7,416 nucleotides of DNA from Deltaproteobacteria bacterium (lineage in GTDB: Bacteria > Desulfobacterota > DSM-4660 > Desulfatiglandales > Desulfatiglandaceae): contig DREN01000047.1 of NCBI GenBank assembly GCA_011051075.1, positions 1-7,416 on the forward strand, read 5' to 3'. The notes below the pieces were generated by a model that was not told where the DNA came from, ran no database searches, and saw nothing but the letters and a program-made list of their open reading frames with translations. Below, piece by piece: positions 1-5,316 of the stretch. Numbering within the stretch: position 1 is the stretch's first letter; each line of letters opens with the position of its first letter. A program made the position numbers and the translations under genes.

Positions 1-119
1 AGACTTCCAGATAAAGATTTTGGACTGCGTTATCGGTCGGAATCGTCGACGACGTACTATGGGTACGACTTACTCCGATTCCTCCCTCTGGCCTTGCCAA
101 AATCATTATCTGAAACCCT
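1..119. repeat. Long imperfect palindrome (dispersed-repeat-like hairpin) at the end of the operon
   Basis: Three nested inverted-repeat tiers share nearly one axis. The outer arm at 8-23 pairs with 97-112 at 15 of 16 positions (CAGATAAaGATTTTGG against its complement). The middle arm GGAATCG at 39-45 pairs with CGATTCC at 76-82. The inner arm CGTAC at 53-57 pairs with GTACG at 63-67 around a 5-nt loop. Weak pairing continues outward to base 1, so the left end may be cut by the window. The palindrome starts 81 bases beyond the stop of the last permease gene on the minus strand. It has no T-run on either side, so it is not a classic intrinsic terminator, although it could stall or protect the 3' end of the operon transcript. 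Its size and layering suggest a dispersed palindromic element. Bases 120-199 hold nothing I recognise. Confidence 0.65.
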
Positions 120-199
120 ATATCTCTCCCAATTTCGCCCTGCGGCCCGATTTCCAATCCCTCTGGGCCAGGCAACTTTCAAACTGTAAACGGCCACCT

Positions 200-1048
200 C
201 TACTTCAACGCACCCAGCAACGCCCCTCGCGTCAGGTAACGCTCAAGCCAGATGGCCAGGAACACCAGGGGCAGAATCGCAATCAGCGAAGATGAGCTCA
301 GGCTCCACCATGGCACTTTGGAGGAATTCAGGGCTACGATGGAAACCGGTAGAAGCTGAGTGTCAGCGAAAGTCAGGGTAAAGGCGAAGAAAAAATCGTT
401 CCACGCGAAAATAAAGCAGAGGAGCCCCGTTACCACCAGACCGGGGACACACTCCGGCAGTATGATCTTGTAAAAGGCCTCAACCGGGGTGCACCCGTCG
501 ATCAGGGCCGCTTCATCCAGTTCAGTGGAGATATTGTTGAAGAAATCCACCATTATCCACACCACAATGGGCATAAGCATGGCAATGTAAATAATAATCA
601 GGCCTACATGGGTATCCAGGAGTCGAAACATCTTCAGTAGAAGGAAGTACGGTATGGCCAGCACAACCGGCGTAATTATACGTTGTGAAATAAAGAAGAA
701 GGTGATGTCGGTATTCCCAAGGGGGCCTGCGCGAAAGGTAAAACGGGACAGTCCGTAGGCCGCAAAGGTACCAAGGGCAAGACTGACCAGGCTGGACACA
801 AGGGTGACCACAAGGCTGGAGACGTACGGGCCAAAAATATTGACACCTTCCGTGGCCTTGAAAAGGACTTCCCAGCCTTCAAGGGAGGGTTCAAAATCCA
901 CAAAGGGGATGTAGGTGGCACCGGATACCACTGCTGCGTCGTTCTTAAACGATGTGCTCAATGCCCACAGGAAAGGGCCGGCCACAAATGCCGACCACAG
1001 TATGAGTACAAGATATTTGATCCCCCTGTAAACAAGAATCCTCATCAT
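200..1048 (-). CDS. Carbohydrate-type ABC transporter permease, MalG-like (second permease)
   Basis: Inner-membrane channel subunit of an importer that takes solute from a periplasmic binding protein; family BPD_transp_1, MalG/UgpE type. The 282-residue protein is of normal length. Hydrophobic segments fit six membrane spans (about 11-31, 77-99, 115-138, 147-169, 200-220, 250-272). The cytoplasmic EAA loop that docks on the ATPase is clear: E179-A-A, D184-G185, then L197-P198. The C-terminus TRGALLGALK is typical of MalG-type subunits. The first ATG overlaps the stop of the upstream permease by 4 bp (ATGA), indicating translational coupling. The Shine-Dalgarno sequence AAAGGAGG (1052-1059) lies 3 nt from the first ATG but 6 nt from a second, adjacent ATG (1043-1045), so the real start may be one codon later. 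Substrate cannot be read from this subunit. Confidence 0.93.
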   Translation of the reverse strand: MMRILVYRGIKYLVLILWSAFVAGPFLWALSTSFKNDAAVVSGATYIPFVDFEPSLEGWEVLFKATEGVNIFGPYVSSLVVTLVSSLVSLALGTFAAYGLSRFTFRAGPLGNTDITFFFISQRIITPVVLAIPYFLLLKMFRLLDTHVGLIIIYIAMLMPIVVWIMVDFFNNISTELDEAALIDGCTPVEAFYKIILPECVPGLVVTGLLCFIFAWNDFFFAFTLTFADTQLLPVSIVALNSSKVPWWSLSSSSLIAILPLVFLAIWLERYLTRGALLGALK

Positions 1049-1920
1049 ATGCCTCCTTTGGAAACCAGACCCTTTGTCAGACCTTTGGCAATAAGTGTGA
1101 GCGCAAGGATCATCATAAGTAGGTAAACAATGGACATGGCTGACGAGTAACCGATCTGGAATTCACGGAGACTTCGTATGAAGATGTAGTAGGCCGATGT
1201 TTCGGTGGAGGTGCCGGGGCCCCCGGATGTCAGGACATATACCGTTTCCATGATCTTTGACGCCTCAATAATGCGGATTATCAGTATGCCTATGGTTATG
1301 GGGGCCATCATGGGGAAGGTGATATGCCAGAATATCTGGAACCGGTTGGCCCCATCCATGGCAGCCGCCTCATATGGCTCGTGGGGCAGCGAGAGCAGGC
1401 CTGCCAAAAGAAGGATAAAGACGAACGATGTCCACTGCCAGATATCCACAAGGATAACGGCGATCAGTGCGCTTGTAGGTTTTGAAAGCCAGGGGACCGC
1501 GGGAAGATGGATCATGGACAGCAGATCGTTTATTGGCCCCAGGGTTTCGTGAAACATTGTCCTCCATACCACTGAAATAATTACCGGAGTCGCCATCATG
1601 GGAATAATGAACAAGACCCTGAAAAAACGGTTTTTCTCAATGTCCTGCCACAGGAGGAGGGCAAGGGCGAAGCCTATCACATATTCAAGGGACACAACTG
1701 AAAAGACAACGGTGCCCAGGGTGCCAAGGGATTCCCAGAACCGCGTATCATTAAAAACCCGTACGTAGTTGTCAAACCCGATAAAATCCAGCGTAGGTTG
1801 AACCACGTCCCAGCTTGAAAAACTCAAACGAAAGGTAAAGACCAGGGGGAAAATGATGATCGCTATCAGGGTAAAGAGCCCCGGAAAAAGAAAAAGATAT
1901 TTATAGCGAGACTGTATCAT
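1045..1920 (-). CDS. Carbohydrate-type ABC transporter permease, MalF/UgpA-like (first permease)
   Basis: Partner channel subunit to the downstream MalG-like permease; the two should form the heterodimeric membrane core of one importer. The 291-residue length is standard for UgpA/LacF-type subunits, which lack the large periplasmic insert of E. coli MalF. Hydrophobic spans lie at about 8-30, 68-91, 102-121, 150-176, 205-220 and 260-280. The EAA loop reads E184-A-A-A-M-D189-G190, followed by F202-P203. The conserved LTSGGPG segment (230-236) is characteristic of this subfamily. The start ATG is preceded by AAAGG (1929-1933) with 8-nt spacing, a moderate ribosome site. The gene lies 83 bp after the binding-protein stop, and that gap contains a strong stem-loop, so expression may be set lower than that of the binding protein. 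Confidence 0.93.
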   Translation of the reverse strand: MIQSRYKYLFLFPGLFTLIAIIIFPLVFTFRLSFSSWDVVQPTLDFIGFDNYVRVFNDTRFWESLGTLGTVVFSVVSLEYVIGFALALLLWQDIEKNRFFRVLFIIPMMATPVIISVVWRTMFHETLGPINDLLSMIHLPAVPWLSKPTSALIAVILVDIWQWTSFVFILLLAGLLSLPHEPYEAAAMDGANRFQIFWHITFPMMAPITIGILIIRIIEASKIMETVYVLTSGGPGTSTETSAYYIFIRSLREFQIGYSSAMSIVYLLMMILALTLIAKGLTKGLVSKGGI

Positions 1921-1946
1921 CCAAAAGACCTTTCTTTGAGATGTTT

Positions 1947-1987
1947 ACTACACCCGCTTCGCGCTGAAGGCACGAAGCAGGTGTAGT
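1947..1987 (-). promoter_or_regulatory. Intercistronic stem-loop between binding-protein and permease genes
   Basis: On the minus-strand RNA, bases 1987-1973 pair with 1961-1947 as a 15-bp stem around an 11-nt loop (1962-1972). The arms are ACTACACC, a single wobble position, then GCTTCG and their complements. The only non-Watson-Crick position (1955 against 1979) is a G-U wobble in the operon's RNA but a C-A mismatch on the other strand, which supports selection as RNA of the operon. No U-tract follows, so it is more likely an RNA-stabilising or partial-attenuation element than a full terminator. The known parallel is the palindromic unit between malE and malF of E. coli. Confidence 0.65.
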
Positions 1988-2003
1988 TGTGTGAAAGGGT
2001 TCT

Positions 2004-3548
2004 CTATCTCAGGTTGTCTTCCAGGGCTACCACGGTAGCGTAGGCCTTGCGCACGCGGTCCTTTCCCAGACGTTCAGTGATTTTTTTCCATTCAGCGGCC
2101 ACTTCATCCATGGCTTGCTGGGGTGTAAGCTGTTTGGCAAGTGCCTTGGAAACGCCCGCGGCCAGGGAACTCATATACTGGTTGACACCTGGGACACGCA
2201 GGTCAAAGACGCGGTTACGGCTCTTGTCCATACCTGAGAGTGTGGCACAGTAGGTTTTTGCCACATCCGGGGCCCATCCGGCCTCCTTGATGTAGAATTT
2301 CGGGTCAAAGTCGGTGGTCCGGTAAGGATTGACACCGAAACGGCCCACAAGGAGATCTGACTGATGATTGGCCGGGTTTGCGAAAAAGGCCAGGTAATCA
2401 AAGGCCATATCCTTGTTCTTGCTTGCCTTGGCCACGGCTGAGGTCCAGCCCCAGCAGATATAGGGCGCGCGATTGGGTGTTTCGAATTTATCCCACTTGC
2501 CGGTCTTGCGGTTCCAAACCTTATGTGCCCCGGGCAGGGGCGCGGCGCCCACCAGGTTGCGTATCCGAGATTTGGGCTCCATGGCCTGGATAAAGGCATC
2601 GTCCCAGGAGTAACTGAAAAGGGTCTGGCCGCCCCCAAAGGAGAAGATCTCGTCTCCCAGACCGAAGTTGTTGCCGCCCGGCGGCATATAGTCCTGGGCC
2701 TCTACAAAATCCTTGACCCCTTCAACCCAGCCTGGCGTGTTGACCAGGGGCTCCATGGTTTCAAGATCGAAGAAAAACCCACCCTTCACGTCGGGGTGCT
2801 TGGCATAGGGAGCCACACGGCTTATGATGGCGGAAAACATGAGGTTATCCCGGGCAACCACCTCGGCAGAGCCGTAGTTCTTCTCGCCGTCGCCCTCACA
2901 ATCCAAGATGTTGAAGAACCGCGCCATTTCCGCGTATTCTTTCCATGTCTGTGGAACCCTCAGATCTTTGCCGGTTTTTTCCTTGTACTTGGCCCGCAGT
3001 TCAGGGTTGTTGATCACGTCTGATCGGTACTTCAGGTAGTGCCGGTCTCCGTCCACCGGGAACTGGATCATCCTTCCCTCCCAGATGGCCACGTCCTTGT
3101 AGTTCCTCGTTACATCCTGCATCTGAGGCATCCCGATATATTCTCCAGGCACAGGTGCAAGGTAGTTGTGAAAATCACCGATCCAGAGTGAACCGTAAAA
3201 CATGACATCATAGGCGGCCTGACCCGTCTGAAAGGGAATCATGGCCTTTTGAAAAAGATCTCCAAATGGGACATGGACCACCTTTACCTTTGCTCCGGTC
3301 AGCTCTTCAAACTGCTTGGCATGCAGGGCCGTAGGCTCTCCCATGACCGGTATGGCATGGGTGAGGATGGTCAGTGTACGGCCCGAATAATCCTTTTTTG
3401 AGGTCGCTTCGTAGGATGCAGGCCCGGGGATATCTTCTTTGATGGGATATTTTTCCGACCACTTGTCCGCCCATGCCATACCACCGGATGATAATCCTGC
3501 GGCCAGTGCGATTGTCACCACAAATCTCTTCATCCTGCTCTTTGCCAT
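2004..3548 (-). CDS. Extracellular solute-binding protein of an ABC importer (family 1, sugar/polyol type)
   Basis: Periplasmic receptor that captures substrate and delivers it to the two permeases encoded downstream. The N-terminus is a clear Sec signal peptide: a basic start (K3, R5, K7, R8), a hydrophobic core at about 9-19, and an AWA-DK cleavage site after residue 27. There is no lipobox cysteine, so the mature protein should be soluble in a Gram-negative periplasm. The SBP family 1 pattern is visible: the first beta strand TLTILTHA (58-65), FEELTGAKVKVV (80-91), the hinge-type stretch AAYDVMFYG (111-119), PQTWKEYAEMARFF (199-212), and the C-terminal TPQQAMDEVAAEWKKITERLG (475-495). At 514 residues it is longer than typical 400-450-residue sugar receptors. 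The start is supported by a strong GGGAGGTG site (3553-3560). Substrate is unknown; context suggests a sugar alcohol, polyol or other alcohol-bearing compound. Confidence 0.92.
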   Translation of the reverse strand: MAKSRMKRFVVTIALAAGLSSGGMAWADKWSEKYPIKEDIPGPASYEATSKKDYSGRTLTILTHAIPVMGEPTALHAKQFEELTGAKVKVVHVPFGDLFQKAMIPFQTGQAAYDVMFYGSLWIGDFHNYLAPVPGEYIGMPQMQDVTRNYKDVAIWEGRMIQFPVDGDRHYLKYRSDVINNPELRAKYKEKTGKDLRVPQTWKEYAEMARFFNILDCEGDGEKNYGSAEVVARDNLMFSAIISRVAPYAKHPDVKGGFFFDLETMEPLVNTPGWVEGVKDFVEAQDYMPPGGNNFGLGDEIFSFGGGQTLFSYSWDDAFIQAMEPKSRIRNLVGAAPLPGAHKVWNRKTGKWDKFETPNRAPYICWGWTSAVAKASKNKDMAFDYLAFFANPANHQSDLLVGRFGVNPYRTTDFDPKFYIKEAGWAPDVAKTYCATLSGMDKSRNRVFDLRVPGVNQYMSSLAAGVSKALAKQLTPQQAMDEVAAEWKKITERLGKDRVRKAYATVVALEDNLR

Positions 3549-3599
3549 AAGACACCTCCCTTTCTCTGTTGCCCATGGTTTTCCCTGAAATCTTGTATA

Positions 3600-4640
3600 T
3601 CAGGGGATAAGAACCGCTCGCCCTTCAATCTTTCCATCGCGGAGATCGCGCAAGGCATCATTCACATTGCGCAGGGGATACTCCTGCGTAGTAACTTTGA
3701 TCAGGCCACGGTCAGCTAAAACAATAAGTTCGAAAAGCTCCGAGTAGGATCCCGAGAGGATCCCTTCAACGGTCTTTTCCGACATGATCATATCGGTGGT
3801 AGAGATCTCAAGTGTCCCGCCACTCCCGGCAACATAGTAAAACCCGGATCTGCGGGTCATGGTGAATCCCTGTTTTACGGTGTCCTCATCTCCAACAAAG
3901 TCGATCACTGCCCTGGCGCCTTTTCCACCTGTCAAGGCAAGGACCCTTTCCACATGGTATTCATCGGCCCTGACCGTGTAATGCGCCCCCATCTCCCTGG
4001 CCAGGTTTAGAGCAGTGCCGGATATGTCGATGGCGATGATTTCCGAGGTGCTCAGGACCTGCAGGGCCTGGATACCTACATGACCTAAACCACCGGCCCC
4101 TATAACCACGACAAAATCTCCCGGTACCAGGTGGCGTGATGCCCTTTTTGCAGCGTTGTAGGCGGTAAGCCCCGCGTCCGCCAGTGGTGCGGCATCCATG
4201 GGGGCTAGGCTGGCGGGAAGCCGAATCAGGGATCTTTCATCGACCTTCATGAACTCGGCAAACCCGCCGTTGGAACTCATGCCTGGAAACAGAAGGTTCG
4301 TAGTCTTCGGCATCCTCTCCCCACAGGTGTCACACCGGCTGTTGAAAGTCCGGGGGTGAATGATTACAGGGTCCCCCACTGCAATGTTCTTCACCCTTCC
4401 CCCCACCTCTTCTACCCAGCCTGCGTTCTCATGACCAAGTATATGGGGCAGCCTGATATTGAAGTACTTGCGCCACAGACCCCTTATGATGTCCAGATCG
4501 GTCCTGCATACCCCTGCGCCTCCTATGCGGACGATAACCTCGTTTTCACCTTCTATGACTGGCTCAGGCACATCCTCGTGGGTAAGCCATTCCACTCCCG
4601 TGAGAAACTCGTCAAAGCTGTGCAGTAGTGCGGCTTTCAT
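3600..4640 (-). CDS. Zinc-binding, NAD-type alcohol dehydrogenase (medium-chain family)
   Basis: Cytoplasmic MDR-family dehydrogenase that should oxidise an alcohol to an aldehyde or ketone with NAD. In the 346-residue numbering used here, the likely catalytic zinc ligands are C45 (GVCRTD), H70 and E71 (GHE) and D155 (LADAGLTAYNAAKRA), matching the Cys-His-Asp pattern of ADH-A-like enzymes. The Rossmann motif GAGGLG is at 181-186, and the acidic D205 after beta-2 (IIAIDIS) favours NAD over NADP. Only two cysteines (C103, C106) remain of the four usual structural-zinc ligands. I chose the ATG at 4638-4640 because the family sequence begins there (MKAALLHSF). An in-frame ATG at 4695-4697 would add 19 atypical residues and has no ribosome site. 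An AGGA lies 11 nt before the chosen start, which is weak. It is the first gene of the operon, behind a sigma-54 promoter. The exact substrate is not deducible. Confidence 0.92.
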   Translation of the reverse strand: MKAALLHSFDEFLTGVEWLTHEDVPEPVIEGENEVIVRIGGAGVCRTDLDIIRGLWRKYFNIRLPHILGHENAGWVEEVGGRVKNIAVGDPVIIHPRTFNSRCDTCGERMPKTTNLLFPGMSSNGGFAEFMKVDERSLIRLPASLAPMDAAPLADAGLTAYNAAKRASRHLVPGDFVVVIGAGGLGHVGIQALQVLSTSEIIAIDISGTALNLAREMGAHYTVRADEYHVERVLALTGGKGARAVIDFVGDEDTVKQGFTMTRRSGFYYVAGSGGTLEISTTDMIMSEKTVEGILSGSYSELFELIVLADRGLIKVTTQEYPLRNVNDALRDLRDGKIEGRAVLIP

Positions 4641-4722
4641 TGGCTGCAAGGTCCTGCCCTGTTGTTTGATGCGTAAGGGGGTGTGGGAGGCAATCATCCA
4701 ATAAACAACTTATATTTATTGT

Positions 4723-4738
4723 AGCAACTTACATGCCA
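4723..4738 (-). promoter_or_regulatory. Sigma-54 (-24/-12) promoter of the dehydrogenase-transport operon
   Basis: The minus strand reads TGGCATGTAAGTTGCT, matching the consensus TGGCAC/T-G-N4-TTGCT. The invariant GG (-24) and GC (-12) are separated by exactly 10 bases, as sigma-54 holoenzyme requires. Transcription should start near 4711-4713, about 14 nt before the upstream ATG (4697) and about 72 nt before the preferred start (4640). Such promoters are silent without an AAA+ enhancer-binding protein, and one with an intact GAFTGA loop is encoded divergently at 5317-7167. Confidence 0.85.
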
Positions 4739-4757
4739 AACGCACATAATGGAGACT

Positions 4758-4770
4758 TTATCTATTGATA
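4758..4770. promoter_or_regulatory. Possible IHF bending site
   Basis: TTATCTATTGATA differs at one defined position from the reverse-complement IHF consensus YAAN4TTGATW. It lies between the sigma-54 promoter and the putative enhancer dyads, where IHF commonly bends DNA to bring the activator to the polymerase. The motif is short and this stretch is AT-rich, so chance is possible. Confidence 0.35.
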
Positions 4771-4795
4771 TTGATAGGTTAGTCTTCAGGCCGAT

Positions 4796-4830
4796 TGTTT
4801 ACAGATAACACAGTGTTGACAAACTGAACA
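4796..4830. promoter_or_regulatory. Putative upstream activator sites for the AcoR-like regulator
   Basis: Two TGTT...AACA dyads sit side by side: TGTT-N7-AACA at 4796-4810 and TGTT-N9-AACA at 4814-4830. They contain the direct repeat TGTTTACA / TGTTGACA 18 bp apart. A third perfect 5-bp dyad, AACACaGTGTT (4807-4817), bridges them. The cluster lies about 85-120 bp upstream of the predicted start of the sigma-54 transcript, the usual place for an enhancer. Binding by the neighbouring Fis-domain protein is inferred from position and symmetry. Confidence 0.5.
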
Positions 4831-4888
4831 GATGGAAGGGGGAAATGTCCCGTAATTGAACACTTTGAGATGAATGGAGGGGGAAATG
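4831..4888. repeat. Imperfect direct repeat of a purine-rich 16-mer
   Basis: ATGGAAGGGGGAAATG (4832-4847) recurs as ATGGAGGGGGAAATG (4874-4888), differing by one missing A. Each copy also has GAACA a little upstream (4826-4830 and 4858-4862). The repeats sit between the putative activator sites and the inserted 289-bp element. They could be duplicated DNA or additional regulator contacts; I have no stronger reading. Confidence 0.45.
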
Positions 4889-4892
4889 CTCA

Positions 4893-4900
4893 ATATTTTT
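4893..4900 (+). repeat. Left 8-bp direct repeat (putative target-site duplication)
   Basis: ATATTTTT directly abuts the left terminal repeat of the 289-bp element and is repeated exactly at 5190-5197 on its other side. An 8-bp duplication of AT-rich target is a usual by-product of DDE transposition. Confidence 0.65.
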
Positions 4901-5189
4901 CGATCTGTGCGGTTACCCTTAGCCCGTGGGGGCCTCTTTTCCAAAGGACGCAACAAAATATGCCATCACGACATGGAACCCCCCTTAGTCGGATTACAGC
5001 TTCGGAGCAGGCAGGAACCCGTACATGCTCCAACCGAGATTCTCTCCTGGGGCTCTCCCGTAGCTTATTTCAAGCGCATGCTGCCGTCCCTGTGAAATGA
5101 GATAAGGTTTTGCGTCCTTTGGAAAAGAGGCCCCCACGGACGGGATAGATCCCCTATCCACAATGGCTGAAGTCTAACCGCACAGGTCG
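4901..5189. mobile_element. MITE-like non-autonomous element with terminal and internal inverted repeats
   Basis: The ends CGATCTGTGCGGTTA (4901-4915) and TAACCGCACAGGTCG (5175-5189) are inverted copies matching at 14 of 15 positions. Just inside, a 30-bp inverted repeat with no mismatch (4924-4953 and 5110-5139) flanks a 156-nt centre. Smaller hairpins occur inside: GGAGCA/TGCTCC (5004-5009, 5026-5031) and GGATAG/CTATCC (5143-5148, 5154-5159). The element is flanked by exact 8-bp direct repeats ATATTTTT. No convincing protein is encoded; open frames inside are short and resemble no family I know. It therefore looks like a passenger mobilised by a transposase elsewhere. An alternative boundary extends the terminal repeat by one base and reduces the flanking repeat to 6 bp. 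I cannot assign an IS family. It separates the regulator's promoter from the operon's control sites. Confidence 0.72.
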
Positions 5190-5197
5190 ATATTTTT
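5190..5197 (+). repeat. Right 8-bp direct repeat (putative target-site duplication)
   Basis: ATATTTTT follows the right terminal repeat immediately and matches 4893-4900. The T-run continues to 5199, so the copy end is partly ambiguous. It also lies just upstream of the regulator's -35 box and could act as an AT-rich UP-like segment. Confidence 0.6.
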
Positions 5198-5205
5198 TTG
5201 ATAAC

Positions 5206-5235
5206 TTGACACAACCGTCGCCTCTGCCTTAAAAT
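5206..5235 (+). promoter_or_regulatory. Sigma-70-type promoter of the regulator gene
   Basis: A perfect -35 box TTGACA (5206-5211) is followed by TAAAAT (5230-5235), a five-of-six match to TATAAT at 18-bp spacing; TTAAAA at 5229-5234 gives 17-bp spacing. A T-rich stretch lies just upstream. Transcription should begin near 5242, leaving a leader of about 75 nt before the ATG at 5317. It lies wholly outside the 289-bp element, starting 17 bp after it. Confidence 0.6.
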
Positions 5236-5316
5236 TTCCCCTGATTACCTGAGCTGAAGGCCCTGAGTCGGGGGACTGAACTTTTCCAACCCTGCAGACA
5301 TGGGAGGGATCACCTC

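Noticed and set aside
1..106. Open minus-strand frame from an ATG at 104-106 running off the window (MILARPEGGIGV...)
   Set aside because: It lies entirely inside the palindrome at 1-119, resembles no known family, and its openness is short enough for chance. It is not an ATPase start.
20..295. Plus-strand 91-codon frame at the left edge
   Set aside because: It runs through the palindrome and into the antisense of the MalG-like gene, with an arginine-rich, low-plausibility protein.
2523..3023. 166-codon plus-strand frame opposite the binding-protein gene
   Set aside because: It is the antisense shadow of a well-supported coding sequence with a signal peptide and family motifs; the antisense protein shows no recognisable domain.
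4641..4697. N-terminal extension of the dehydrogenase from the ATG at 4695-4697
   Set aside because: No ribosome site precedes it, and the extra 19 residues do not look like the family N-terminus, which begins cleanly at the ATG at 4638-4640. It remains possible, since the predicted transcript starts upstream of both.
4870..5100. Two overlapping plus-strand frames of 73-76 codons
   Set aside because: They begin outside and run into the MITE-like element, in different frames, with no family resemblance; open by chance within repeat DNA.
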